This document shows, one piece after another, positions 50,002-59,091 of a stretch of 59,402 bases of DNA (the first letter of the stretch is position 1; the number at the start of each line of letters is the position of its first letter). The notes below the pieces were generated by a model. That model searched no databases and was not told the origin of the DNA. It saw only the letters and a program-made list of their open reading frames with translations. Origin of the DNA: Sphingomonas pruni NBRC 15498 (GTDB lineage Bacteria > Pseudomonadota > Alphaproteobacteria > Sphingomonadales > Sphingomonadaceae); assembly GCF_001598455.1 (NCBI RefSeq), contig NZ_BCYZ01000024.1:1-59402 (forward strand). Direction: 5' to 3'. Both the position numbers and the translations under genes were made by a program.

Positions 50002-50508
50002 ATGCGAACATTTGCGACCATTATCGGCGTTCTGGCTGCCTGCGTGGCCGTGCCGGCTGCGGCGCAGCCGTCCGGCCAGTGCGCCGATATCGGCACCCCG
50101 GCCAAGAACATCGCCCTCGCCAAAGGCTTTTACCAAGCCTTGGCCAGCCATGCCAAGGACCGGCTTGATTCTGTCCTGGCCGCCGACTGGATCGACGTGC
50201 CGCTGGCGCCAGGCCAGAAACCGGGGCTTGCCGGCATGAAGGCGGCGATGGACGGCTATTACGCCTCCTTTCCGGACTTCACGCCCACCAACGACGACTT
50301 CATCGCCTCGGGTGACAAGGTCGTGGTCCGGTCGACGATCACCGCGACACAGCGCGGAGCGTTTGCCGGCGTCGCCGCGACCGGAAAGCGCATATCGGTG
50401 ATGGCGATCGACATCCACCGCATCTGCAACGGGCGGATCGTCGAGACGTGGCATGTCGAGGACTGGCTGAGCGGCCTGTTCCAGATGGGCGGGCTGCCGC
50501 CCAGATGA
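50002..50508 (+). CDS. SnoaL-like/NTF2-fold protein, exported
   Basis: This 168-residue protein has a signal peptide (residues 1-22, MRTFATIIGVLAACVAVPAAAQ). An NTF2-like (SnoaL polyketide-cyclase-type) domain reads NIALAKGFYQALASHAKDRLDSVLAADWIDVPLAPG ... GRIVETWHVEDWLSGLFQMG. It may be a periplasmic small-molecule-binding or isomerising protein. It lies 13 bp after the hydrolase gene and overlaps the methyltransferase start (ATGA), so it belongs to the LysR-linked operon. Confidence 0.85.
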   Translation: MRTFATIIGVLAACVAVPAAAQPSGQCADIGTPAKNIALAKGFYQALASHAKDRLDSVLAADWIDVPLAPGQKPGLAGMKAAMDGYYASFPDFTPTNDDFIASGDKVVVRSTITATQRGAFAGVAATGKRISVMAIDIHRICNGRIVETWHVEDWLSGLFQMGGLPPR

Positions 50509-51068
50509 CGGCGCTCGATCGCCAATCCGGCGCCGATCCCTTTCGTGCAATTTGCGAGCAGACCGAGCGTCACCGGCGCCAGCACGGCTGCTGGGCCTAC
50601 CCGTTCGGCGACGGGCCGGCGCTTGGAACGCTTGCTCGCGCCGTCGGGGCCGCCCGCATTCTCGAACTCGGCACGGCGCTCGGCTATACCGCCTGCTGGC
50701 TGGCTTACGGCAGTCCGCAAGCGCGCGTCGACACGGTCGAGCGCGATCCCGAACACATCATGCTCGCCAAAAGGAATATCATCGATGCTGGATTGAGCGG
50801 CCGGGTGACGGTCCACGCGGGCTCGTTCGACGAGATACTGCCATCCCTGGAAGCGGGCTACGATCTGGCCTTTTTCGACGGGTATGCGCCGACGCCTGGC
50901 GACGTCGTCGCGATACGCGCGCTGCTTCGGCCCCGCGGCGTTCTGATCGCCGCGAACCTCGACCTCGAGGGCGGCAGCGCCGTGCGCGCGGCGCTGGCCG
51001 ACGAAGCGCGCTGGCGTACGGCCCCGGTGCTCGAAGACGGCCGGACGACCATCAGCGTCGCGATATGA
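50505..51068 (+). CDS. SAM-dependent O-methyltransferase-like protein
   Basis: This 187-residue methyltransferase has motif I RILELGTALGYTACWLA, a motif II-like RVDTVERDPEHIMLAKRNI and a DLAFFDGYAP post-motif, matching the class I catechol O-methyltransferase-like (Methyltransf_24) family. It has no signal peptide. It starts inside the end of the SnoaL-like gene (ATGA). The NmrA-like gene follows after 21 bp. The substrate is unknown. Confidence 0.85.
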   Translation: MTALDRQSGADPFRAICEQTERHRRQHGCWAYPFGDGPALGTLARAVGAARILELGTALGYTACWLAYGSPQARVDTVERDPEHIMLAKRNIIDAGLSGRVTVHAGSFDEILPSLEAGYDLAFFDGYAPTPGDVVAIRALLRPRGVLIAANLDLEGGSAVRAALADEARWRTAPVLEDGRTTISVAI

Positions 51069-51089
51069 TCAGCGAGAAGGACATCGAAA

Positions 51090-51950
51090 ATGTTCGTAGT
51101 AACCGGCGCCAGTGGCCAGACTGGCACGGCGGTCATGCGGCGACTGCTTGAACGCGGCCAACCCGTCCGCGCCGTCGTGCGGCGAGAAGAGCAGGCTGCG
51201 TCCTGGCGCGCACTCGGCGCGGAGGCGGTCGTCGCAGATTTGGCGAACGCGACCGCGATGTCGGCGGCGTTCGCGGGGTCCGATGGCGCCTATCTGATGA
51301 ATCCGCCGGCCTACATGGCGCCCGATATCTTGGCGCGGGCACGCGCGGTGCACGGATCGCTGATCCATGCCGCCGGGCGAGCGAAGGTCGCTCATGTGGT
51401 CGCCCTGTCATCCGTCGGGGCTCAATATGCCCAAGGCACCGGCAACATCCTCACGACGCACGATCTCGAAGCGCAACTGGCGAGGTCCGACCTCCCCTCG
51501 ACGCGGCTGCGCGCCGCGAACTTCATCGACAATTGGGCTTGGGCGATCGGCGCGACGCGCACGACCGGCGAACTGCCCTCGATGCTGCTCCCGACGCGCC
51601 GGCCCATCCCTATGGTCGCGGCCGCGGACATCGGGCGGGTCGCCGCCGATCTCCTGATGGAAGGGCCCGCGGCAGCAAGTCTCGTCGAGCTTCACGGACC
51701 GTCGGACTATTCGCCCGACGACGCCGCGATTGCCCTGTCGGAACTGTTAGACCGTCCGGTTTCGGCAAAGCCGGTCCCTGAATCCGAATGGCCAAGCGCA
51801 TTCCGAGGTAGCGGATTCTCGGCGTCCGCCGTCGATGCCTTCTGTGATATGTATCGCGGCTTCAACAATGGGCTGATCGCGTTCGACGGCACCGGCGTAA
51901 CAAGGCGCGGCACGATCGATCTGCGCGGCGCCTTGGCAGCACTGATCTGA
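51090..51950 (+). CDS. NmrA-like NAD(P)-binding protein
   Basis: This 286-residue atypical SDR has the N-terminal MFVVTGASGQTGTAVMRRLLERGQPVRAVVR (GxxGxxG) and the downstream VVALSSVGAQYAQGTGNILTTHDLEAQL, typical of NmrA/QOR2-type NAD(P)H-binding proteins acting as redox sensors or quinone/ketone reductases. It is the last gene of the LysR-linked set. The 105 bp to the response-regulator stop shows nothing notable. Confidence 0.9.
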   Translation: MFVVTGASGQTGTAVMRRLLERGQPVRAVVRREEQAASWRALGAEAVVADLANATAMSAAFAGSDGAYLMNPPAYMAPDILARARAVHGSLIHAAGRAKVAHVVALSSVGAQYAQGTGNILTTHDLEAQLARSDLPSTRLRAANFIDNWAWAIGATRTTGELPSMLLPTRRPIPMVAAADIGRVAADLLMEGPAAASLVELHGPSDYSPDDAAIALSELLDRPVSAKPVPESEWPSAFRGSGFSASAVDAFCDMYRGFNNGLIAFDGTGVTRRGTIDLRGALAALI

Positions 51951-52055
51951 AGGCCTTTCCCACGCGCGTTTGCGGCCGGAGAAGCGTCTGTTCTGCGGGG
52001 TCGAGCATTTAAAAGCGGGCGGTCGGTGCCATTCCGACCTGAATAGGAACGACAA

Positions 52056-52688
52056 CTACAGCCTTATGATTCCGCGCCGGAGTGCGGCGGTAACCGCATG
52101 GGTCCGGTCGGCGACATCGAGCTTGGCGAAAATGCTCCGGAGATGAGCCTTCACGGTGTCTTCGGAAAGCGACAATTGCCAAGCAATCTCCTTGTTGGCT
52201 TTCCCCTCGGCGACGAGACGCAAGACCTCTATTTCCCGCTCGCTGAGCGGATCGTCGCCGGCATGAAAGGCGATCTCCTGCGCTATTTCGGGGGGAATGT
52301 GTCGACGCCCGGCGTGGATCGCGCGGATCGTGTCCAGGAGCTCCTTGCGTACGGCGCTTTTCAGCAGATAGCCCGACGCGCCCGCCTTGATGGCATCGAG
52401 CGCCTGCGCGTCTCCGCCATAGGTCGTCAGCACGAGAATCCGGGCAGCACTATGTTCCGCCCGGATCGCCCTGATGGCCGTAACACCATCTCCACCGGGC
52501 ATCTGGAGATCCATTAAAGTCACGTCGGGGCGAAGGTTGCGCCAGGAGGCGACCGCTCCAGTGCCGTCGGCGGCCTCTCCGACCACGACCATGTCGGACT
52601 GAACGTCGAGAATGGCCGCAATACCGTCACGCAAAATTGGATGGTCGTCCACCAACAGGATGCGGATCGGCCGGGACAAATCAGCCAT
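52056..52688 (-). CDS. NarL/FixJ-type response regulator
   Basis: This 210-residue two-component regulator has a receiver domain with acidic pair D14-D15 (LLVDDHPIL), phospho-acceptor D60 (VTLMDLQMPGG) and Lys in YLLKSAVR. The C-terminal LuxR-type helix-turn-helix reads PLSEREIEVLRLVAEGKANKEIAWQLSLSEDTVKAHLRSIFAKLDV. The start was set at MADLSRPIRILL, which overlaps the kinase's stop by 8 bp, so kinase and regulator are coupled. Confidence 0.93.
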   Translation of the reverse strand: MADLSRPIRILLVDDHPILRDGIAAILDVQSDMVVVGEAADGTGAVASWRNLRPDVTLMDLQMPGGDGVTAIRAIRAEHSAARILVLTTYGGDAQALDAIKAGASGYLLKSAVRKELLDTIRAIHAGRRHIPPEIAQEIAFHAGDDPLSEREIEVLRLVAEGKANKEIAWQLSLSEDTVKAHLRSIFAKLDVADRTHAVTAALRRGIIRL

Positions 52689-55600
52689 CGTCAATTCCCG
52701 CGACACGGCCCGAGACCCAATCGAGCCACCGTTTCCTGACTGAAAAATAGGCGGTTCGGCCTGGCACGGAAAGCGTGATCTCGGTCCCACTACCCGCACG
52801 GCTCGAGATCGTCAGCGTACCACCGATGCGAGATGCGCGCTCGCGCATTCCGACCAGCCCGAAATGGCCGGCGCGTTCTCCATCCTTGGCGACCGTTTCC
52901 GGTATCCCGATGCCATCGTCACTGAGGCCGAAGCGTAATTCACCGGGGAGATAGATGAGGGACGCCGAAATGCTCTTCGCCTCGGCGTGCCTGAATGCAT
53001 TTCGAATCGCTTCCTGCGCGATCCGCAGCACCTCGTCGTGCGCTGCGGGGTGTAAGGCGACCGCTTGCCCCTCTACGGTCAGGTTGAACTGGGCAGCGCG
53101 TTCGGTTGGAGCCTCTCGCGCGGTCTCGGTGAGCGCTTCGGCGAGGTCGCACGGACTTCCACGGCCGCGTAATCGGCCAACGCTCTCGCGCCCTTCGACG
53201 AGAACGGCGTCGGCTTGGTCGAGTGCCTGATTGATCAGCGGTTTGACCGGCTCATTGTCGCCGATACGGTCTGCGATAGACTGGAACCGGTAGATCAGCC
53301 CGTGGAAACCCTGCAGCAAGGTATCATGCAGTTCGCGGGCGATGCGTTCTCGCTCGGCCAAGCGCGCCTCTAGAGACGCACGAACCCGATCAGTGACCCG
53401 ACGCAGCCTGAAAATATAGGCGAACCAGATCAGCCCTGCGATTAAGAGGGCAATGACGAGCTTGAACCAGATCGACTGGACGAAGGTGGGAGGAATTTTG
53501 ATGGCCATGGACACTGACGGGGTCCAGCCCGCACCGTTCGACGAAGACAGGTCGAAACGGTAATCGCCAGGCCCCAGGTTCGTATAGGCGGCCGTGCGGG
53601 TTGAGCCGGCGTCGACCCAGTTCGCGTCAACGCCAGATAGTCGATAGCGAAATCTAACCAGATCTGGTCGTTGCAAGGCCGGAGCGGTGAAGGCGATCGA
53701 GAAACGTGAAGTCCCCTGCGCCAGCCTGACTGGTCCAGCATCCGCGTCGTACGATCTCCCTTCCGTTGCGAGCGACAGGATGACGGGTTGCACCGCCTCT
53801 CGCGGCAAGTCGGGGCGACTCCCATCGAATAGTGCCACACCGCCGGGCGCGGACATCCAGACGCGGCCGTCCGCGCCGGCAGCAATCGAGTGACTGTTGG
53901 GATCGAACAATACCGCTGGAAGACCGTCGAGCAGACCGTACAGGCGCGGCTGCGCTTTCGCTCGATGATCGAATGCCGCAAAGAGCATCGTGTGAGGTAT
54001 GCGGACCAGGCCGCGATCGGTGAACATCCAGAGGTCGGTTGCCGTGTGGGTGAGGCTGTTCGCGCCCGCGAGGTACGGTTGCTCGTCTGCGGAAATCACG
54101 CTGATCTTCTTGCCGTCGTAGCGGGCGAGGCCGAAACGCCCTCCCATCACAAGCTGGCCGTCCAAGCTGTCGATTGCGGAGATCGAGCCGATTTGCGCGG
54201 CATCCCAGATGGGCTTCAGATGCTCTCCGGTAAGTTCGTAGAGTCCGAGACCCCCTAGCGTCACGAAAATGCGACCGTTGGGCCCCGACTGAATGGTTGT
54301 AGCCCAATTGTTGTTGAAGTTGATGCCGGCGATCGGCAGCCGGACCCATTTATTTCCTGCATAGCTCCATATGCCAGCATCGGCGCCGGCCACCAGAAGG
54401 CGACCAGCGCCATCGAACAGACACTCCTTAGCGCGATTTGCCAGTTCGGCGGGTGCGGTTGTGCGATCGATTGAACCGCGACGCACCGTGAGCAGTTCGC
54501 CGTTAATGAGCAGCTTTACCGATCCGTCGGGTGCAGCGCATGCCGCTCCAATGTAGCCGACCCCTGCGACCAGTCGCTCGGCACTCCCTCCCCGCGGAAC
54601 AATATACAGCGCATCCCTACTCTCCAGATAAAGGTTACCGTCCGCGAGCGCCAAGGTGGCGAGACCACCCTCCATCGCCAAAGTGGGCATGGGAATGACC
54701 GAGGTTGAGCGGAAGCGATCCAGGCCGCTTGCTGTGCCCACCCAGATTTCTCCACTGCGCCCTTCGAACAAGGCGCTCGCATTGTCGGCGCTCAACCCCT
54801 CCTTCATCCCGAACGGCTCGAGATCGCGCTGCTCAAACCGATGGCTTGCGTCCCCGGGCAGGCTCAGCCGAGTGATGCCGCCCTGCTGCGGGCTCGCCCA
54901 GAATCCGCCGTCACGATCGGCCACGAGGCGCGGCAAGTAGCGAGCTGGCATCGTGAAGTTGGAGAACGCCCCCTCTGCCGCTGGAACGAAATTCCTGCCG
55001 TCGAACACCAGCCTCAATCCGTCAGCCGACAGCATCCAAAGTCGCCCCGAGCGGTCAAGCGAAAGCGCTCGATTGTGCTCGCCGGTCTCCAGATCCTCGC
55101 CGTCCTTTACATGCTCGAAGTGCCGCGCATCTCGGGCGAGGCGCGAAATCCCCTTCCAGCCAACGGCCCAAAGCGATCCGTCGCGCGTCGTGGCGATGCT
55201 GCTGACGATCTGGTCAGGCATGCCCCAGCTACTGTCGATCGCCGTCCACTTGCCGTCCTTGTAGCGCGTTATGGGTTTGTTCAGGCGACTGCTCAGCACC
55301 CAGACCGCGCCGTCCGGCGTTTGCGCGAAGCCGATTACAGGCCGGGCTACGTCCGGGAGCGCGAGCGGCAACCATCGGCCGTTCCGATACACCGCCAAGC
55401 CTCCCCGCCGGTACCCGACCCAGAGCGCTCCCGACCGATCGAAGAATAGCGCCGTGATCTGGGCGGATCGGGTACGGTCGCCCGCTATCGCGGGGATCGC
55501 CTCGAAGCTTATGCCGTCAAAGCGATAGAGCCCGTTGCCCGCCCCCAGCCAGAGAAAGCCGTCCTTCGACTGGGCAATGGCAATGATATCGGGCGGCGCA

Positions 55601-55734
55601 CCGTCCTCGACCGTCCACCGCGTATGCTTGAGCTGACCGATCGACAGACGCGGGTCGAGCGCGGCGGCAGGGGCTGCGAGCCACACGCCGCTCAGCAATA
55701 CGATCAACCAAGTCAGGCGCCCCAACCTCGCCAA
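52681..55734 (-). CDS. histidine kinase with two-component-regulator propeller sensor
   Basis: This 1017-residue sensor kinase has a signal peptide (LTWLIVLLSGVWLAAPAAALD). A large periplasmic beta-propeller is made of repeated W/F-G blades (FLWLGAGNGLYRFDG, EIWVGTASGLDRFRS, RVWMSAPGGVALFDG), followed by a Y_Y_Y domain (FRYRLSGVDANWVDAGSTRTAAYTNLGPGDYRF). One membrane segment is LVIALLIAGLIWFAYIF. The HisKA_3 domain has phospho-His about H803 (RELHDTLLQGFH), and HATPase has DDGIGI. The TTG start has GGGGAA upstream. The ligand is unknown; such propellers often sense glycans or aromatics. Confidence 0.92.
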   Translation of the reverse strand: MARLGRLTWLIVLLSGVWLAAPAAALDPRLSIGQLKHTRWTVEDGAPPDIIAIAQSKDGFLWLGAGNGLYRFDGISFEAIPAIAGDRTRSAQITALFFDRSGALWVGYRRGGLAVYRNGRWLPLALPDVARPVIGFAQTPDGAVWVLSSRLNKPITRYKDGKWTAIDSSWGMPDQIVSSIATTRDGSLWAVGWKGISRLARDARHFEHVKDGEDLETGEHNRALSLDRSGRLWMLSADGLRLVFDGRNFVPAAEGAFSNFTMPARYLPRLVADRDGGFWASPQQGGITRLSLPGDASHRFEQRDLEPFGMKEGLSADNASALFEGRSGEIWVGTASGLDRFRSTSVIPMPTLAMEGGLATLALADGNLYLESRDALYIVPRGGSAERLVAGVGYIGAACAAPDGSVKLLINGELLTVRRGSIDRTTAPAELANRAKECLFDGAGRLLVAGADAGIWSYAGNKWVRLPIAGINFNNNWATTIQSGPNGRIFVTLGGLGLYELTGEHLKPIWDAAQIGSISAIDSLDGQLVMGGRFGLARYDGKKISVISADEQPYLAGANSLTHTATDLWMFTDRGLVRIPHTMLFAAFDHRAKAQPRLYGLLDGLPAVLFDPNSHSIAAGADGRVWMSAPGGVALFDGSRPDLPREAVQPVILSLATEGRSYDADAGPVRLAQGTSRFSIAFTAPALQRPDLVRFRYRLSGVDANWVDAGSTRTAAYTNLGPGDYRFDLSSSNGAGWTPSVSMAIKIPPTFVQSIWFKLVIALLIAGLIWFAYIFRLRRVTDRVRASLEARLAERERIARELHDTLLQGFHGLIYRFQSIADRIGDNEPVKPLINQALDQADAVLVEGRESVGRLRGRGSPCDLAEALTETAREAPTERAAQFNLTVEGQAVALHPAAHDEVLRIAQEAIRNAFRHAEAKSISASLIYLPGELRFGLSDDGIGIPETVAKDGERAGHFGLVGMRERASRIGGTLTISSRAGSGTEITLSVPGRTAYFSVRKRWLDWVSGRVAGIDDG

Positions 55735-55874
55735 GCCAGTTCCCCATCTTTACCGGCCGCACCAGCCCTTGCAGGTTGCGTCAACGGTTGCCGAAGCGCA
55801 GCCCCGAACGGGTAAGACGATCATAGCCCATTCGGTGGTTATCCGCAGCATTTCCCTCCGGTAGCCAAGATTCT

Positions 55875-56234
55875 GTGAAATCAGCTTTCTCCATCTATCC
55901 CGCGGGCAATGCCGGCTTGGCGCTCGGATTATTGCGCGCAGCGGCGATCGCAACGAACGTGGGATTGGCGCCCTTCTTCACTAGCGTCGGACCATGGCTG
56001 TGGATGGCGGCTGCACTGACGATCCCGTTCCTCGCGATCGGCCTGATGACACGCGCCGCCGCGGCCGCGTGCGTGCTCATCGACGTCATCGTTATTGCCC
56101 AAGGCGATACCTGCTCGGCCTGGCTGCTTGCCAGCCACGTGATGGGCGCGGCGGCGGTCGCACTGGTTGGGCCGGGTGCCTGGTCGGTAGATGCCCGTCT
56201 CTTCGGCCGTCGGACGATCAGTCTTCCGCGATGA
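55875..56234 (+). CDS. small DoxX-like membrane protein
   Basis: This 119-residue protein begins with GTG and has four hydrophobic segments (about residues 12-29, 35-60, 62-78 and 84-103), matching the four-helix DoxX/MauE-like layout. No catalytic residues are visible, and the ribosome binding site is weak. It lies 152 bp upstream of the catalase-family gene; similar DoxX-like proteins often accompany redox genes. The function is unknown. Confidence 0.6.
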   Translation: MKSAFSIYPAGNAGLALGLLRAAAIATNVGLAPFFTSVGPWLWMAAALTIPFLAIGLMTRAAAAACVLIDVIVIAQGDTCSAWLLASHVMGAAAVALVGPGAWSVDARLFGRRTISLPR

Positions 56235-56263
56235 TCGGCGACCAAGGTGATCAGATCATTACC

Positions 56264-56279
56264 CGATCGTGCGATCGGA
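56264..56279. promoter_or_regulatory. perfect inverted repeat upstream of the catalase-family gene
   Basis: CCGATCG-TG-CGATCGG is a 7-bp perfect dyad with a 2-bp centre, 108 bp before the catalase-family ATG and 30 bp after the DoxX-like stop. It is a candidate operator; with a 2-nt centre it is unlikely to be a hairpin. Confidence 0.4.
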
Positions 56280-56386
56280 GAATCCCCCGCTTCGGTCTGA
56301 CGCCGCCGAGCGTTCGGGACGATGTTCTCCCCTGTCGACCGCAGGCCGCAAACCGGCGGCATGCGGCGGAAAGAGGGAGATCCGTG

Positions 56387-57388
56387 ATGTCAAAATCGCT
56401 TCATCGTGTGGCCGCTCTATTAGGCGGCGGCTTGTCGCTGGCGCTCGCGACCCCGCTCGTCGCGCAATCGTTCTCGTCTTCGCCCGCACCTACCAAGGAA
56501 ACGCCACTATCGATGGTCGAGGCGCTCCACACGGCGTTCGGCGATCATCACGACCGCGCCGTCCACACCAAGGGCGTGATCTTCGAGGGCGAGTTCATTC
56601 CTGCACCCGAGGCAAGGACGCTGACGATCGAGCCGATTTTCGCCGGCGGTACGGTGCCGGTGATCGCCCGCTTCTCGCTGTTCGCCGGCGTGCCGACCCT
56701 GCCGGATACGGACGATGGCGCATCGCCCGCGGGCTTCGCGGTGAAGATGATCGCGCCGAACGGCGACGACTTCGACATCGAGGCCAACCAGCACAACAAT
56801 TTCATCGTCAAGACGTTCGACGAGTTCGCTGTTTTCCTGCGCGCCGTCGGCAGCGCCGGCAAAGGCGACAAGGCCCCGCTCGAGGCGTTTCTCGCCGCGC
56901 ACCCCGAATCGCGGGCGTTCCTTGCCAGCCGGACCTATCCGGCCTCCTACGCGACCGCGACGTTCTTCGGGATCAACGCGCTCAAATTCATCAACGCGCA
57001 GGGTAAGGCGAGCTACATCCGCTATCGTTTCGTGCCGCGCGCCGGCGAGCGTTACCTCACCGCCCCCGAGCGCAAGGCACAGACGCCGACCTATCTCGGC
57101 GACGAGATCGTCAAGCGTGTTGCGGCAGCCCCCGTCGTCTTCGACCTCTATGCGCAGATTGCTGGCCCCGGCGACAAGATCGACGATCCGTCGGTCGCCT
57201 GGCCCGAGACGAGGCGGATGGTGAAGCTCGGTACGTTCCGGCTGACGCGCCAGCCGAGCGATCCCGTTGCGGTCGCCAAGACCTTGCTGTTCCTGCCCGG
57301 CCAGCCCCACCCGGGGGTGGAAGTCGCCGATCCGATGCTGGTGATGCGCAACACCGCCTATCCGATCTCGCTCGGCGGTCGGCAATGA
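56387..57388 (+). CDS. catalase-family peroxidase (SrpA-like), exported
   Basis: This 333-residue haem-type catalase-related protein is shorter than classical catalases (about 480). It has a signal peptide (MSKSLHRVAALLGGGLSLAL ... VAQ). The catalase-like core has HTKGVIFEGEFIPAPEA, carrying the distal His, then RFSLFAGVPTLPDTDDGASPAGFAVKMIAP and FVKTF-like FIVKTFDEF. It likely decomposes peroxide in the periplasm. A GAGGGAGA ribosome binding site precedes ATG 56387. It is followed by two strong hairpins and a GMC oxidoreductase, a flavoenzyme class that often makes H2O2, which fits peroxide removal. Confidence 0.88.
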   Translation: MSKSLHRVAALLGGGLSLALATPLVAQSFSSSPAPTKETPLSMVEALHTAFGDHHDRAVHTKGVIFEGEFIPAPEARTLTIEPIFAGGTVPVIARFSLFAGVPTLPDTDDGASPAGFAVKMIAPNGDDFDIEANQHNNFIVKTFDEFAVFLRAVGSAGKGDKAPLEAFLAAHPESRAFLASRTYPASYATATFFGINALKFINAQGKASYIRYRFVPRAGERYLTAPERKAQTPTYLGDEIVKRVAAAPVVFDLYAQIAGPGDKIDDPSVAWPETRRMVKLGTFRLTRQPSDPVAVAKTLLFLPGQPHPGVEVADPMLVMRNTAYPISLGGRQ

Positions 57389-57398
57389 AACCCTAGGC

Positions 57399-57477
57399 GC
57401 GTCCGGAAGCCCCCCCTCTCCGAAACCGGACGCAGCCTGCGCCGGGCGGCCGACCCGCCCCCTCCGCCGCCCGGCGC
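57399..57477 (+). terminator. two tandem GC-rich hairpins between catalase and GMC genes
   Basis: GCGTCCGG (57399-57406) pairs with CCGGACGC (57426-57433), and GCGCCGGGCGG (57439-57449) pairs with CCGCCCGGCGC (57467-57477). Stems are 8 and 11 bp and perfect. No T-run follows. They may terminate the catalase transcript or attenuate entry into the GMC gene. Confidence 0.55.
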
Positions 57478-57498
57478 TTCTCGCAGGAGTTTGTGACC

Positions 57499-59091
57499 AT
57501 GATCCTTCGTACAACCGATCCCTTGTCATCGACCTACGATTATATCGTGTGCGGCGCCGGTTCATCGGGTTCCGTGGTGGCGCGCCGGCTCGCGGAACAG
57601 GACGGCGTGCGCGTGCTCCTCATCGAAGCCGGCGGCAGCGATCTGGTCGCCGAGGTCACCGGCCCATCGGCATGGCCCGCCAATCTCGGCTCCGAGCGTG
57701 ACTGGGGGTTTTGCGCCGAACCCAATCCGGCAATCAATGGTCGTCGCATGCCGCTGTCGATGGGCAAGCTTCTCGGCGGCGGATCGTCGATCAACGTCAT
57801 GATCTGGTCGCGTAGACATCGAAACGACTGGGAGTATTTTGCGAGCGAGAGCGGGGATCAGCGATGGTCCTATGACAACGTTCTGTCGATCTATCGTGCG
57901 ATCGAGAACTGGATCGGAGAGCCCGACCCCTTTCGCCGGGGAACCGGCGGGCTGGTGGAAGTCAGGACGCCGAGCAATCCCAATCCGATCGCGCCGGCGA
58001 TGCTCGCGGCCTGCGCGCAATTCGGGATTCCGACGTTCGCCGACCAGAACGGTGCGATGATGGAGGGACCGGGCGGGGCAGCCCTGCCCAATGTCCGCTT
58101 CCGTCCGACACGGCGGCTCAACATTTTCGATACCTACGTCCGGCCCGTGATCGACCGCGGCAGGCTCACCGTGGTAACGCGCACCCGCGTCCGTCGGCTG
58201 CTGTTCGACGGCACCAGAGCGATCGGCGTCGAACTCGACGGCGATCACGAGGGCGTCGTCCACGCCGACCGGGAGGTCATCGTCAGCACTGGGGCGATCA
58301 ACACCCCGAAGCTCCTCATGCAATCGGGCATCGGTGATGCCGCTGATCTGGCGCGGCATGACATTCCCGTCATCGCCGACCTGCCCGGCGTCGGACGCAA
58401 TTTCCAGGACCATGTGATGATCGCGGGCTGCCTCTGGGAATATGCCGACCCCATCGCGCCGCGTAACAATGCCGCCGAGGCGACATTCTTCTGGAAGAGC
58501 GATCCGGCGCTCGACACGCCGGATCTCCAGCCATTCCAGATCGAAGTGCCCTATGTGTCCGACGAAACGCGGGCGCGGTACGCTGTGCCCGAGCATTGCT
58601 GGTCCCTCTCGCCGGCGCTGGTTCGTCCGAAAAGTCGGGGTACGGTATCGATCACTGGCGCGCAGCCGGGCGATCCGGTGCGGATCGATGCCGGGACGCT
58701 GACCGAGCCCGGCGACGTGACGGCCCTGCACCGCTGCCTCGAACTGTGCCGCGACATCGGCAATGCGCCGCCGCTTGCGCGTTTCAGTCGTCGGGAAGTG
58801 ATGCCCGGACCGCTTACCCGCGAGGGCATGATCGACTTCATGCGCGACGGTGCCGTTACCTACTGGCACCAGAGTGGAACCGCGCGGATGGGACGAGACC
58901 GTCTGGCGGTGGTCGACAGCATGTTGCGCGTCCATGGCGTGGAAGGACTGCGCATCGCCGACGCCTCGATCATGCCGCGGGTCACGACCGGTAACACGAT
59001 GGCACCGTGCGTTGTCATCGGCGAGCTAGCCGCGGCAGCGATCACCGGCCGCCAACCGCAGCCGTCGACCGCAGCTCTGGAGTTGGCATGA
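57499..59091 (+). CDS. GMC-family oxidoreductase (choline-dehydrogenase-like)
   Basis: This 530-residue FAD enzyme has the N-terminal dinucleotide fold YDYIVCGAGSSGSVVARRLAE, GMC signature 1 around GKLLGGGSSINVMIWSR and signature 2 around VIVSTGAINTPKLLMQSGIGD. The catalytic C-terminal His is in TYWHQSGTARMG, and the second polar residue (Asn) is in TTGNTMAP. The AGGAG ribosome binding site favours ATG 57499 over GTG 57493. It oxidises an alcohol to an aldehyde or acid, possibly with O2. Its stop overlaps the aminolevulinate synthase start (ATGA). Confidence 0.92.
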   Translation: MILRTTDPLSSTYDYIVCGAGSSGSVVARRLAEQDGVRVLLIEAGGSDLVAEVTGPSAWPANLGSERDWGFCAEPNPAINGRRMPLSMGKLLGGGSSINVMIWSRRHRNDWEYFASESGDQRWSYDNVLSIYRAIENWIGEPDPFRRGTGGLVEVRTPSNPNPIAPAMLAACAQFGIPTFADQNGAMMEGPGGAALPNVRFRPTRRLNIFDTYVRPVIDRGRLTVVTRTRVRRLLFDGTRAIGVELDGDHEGVVHADREVIVSTGAINTPKLLMQSGIGDAADLARHDIPVIADLPGVGRNFQDHVMIAGCLWEYADPIAPRNNAAEATFFWKSDPALDTPDLQPFQIEVPYVSDETRARYAVPEHCWSLSPALVRPKSRGTVSITGAQPGDPVRIDAGTLTEPGDVTALHRCLELCRDIGNAPPLARFSRREVMPGPLTREGMIDFMRDGAVTYWHQSGTARMGRDRLAVVDSMLRVHGVEGLRIADASIMPRVTTGNTMAPCVVIGELAAAAITGRQPQPSTAALELA

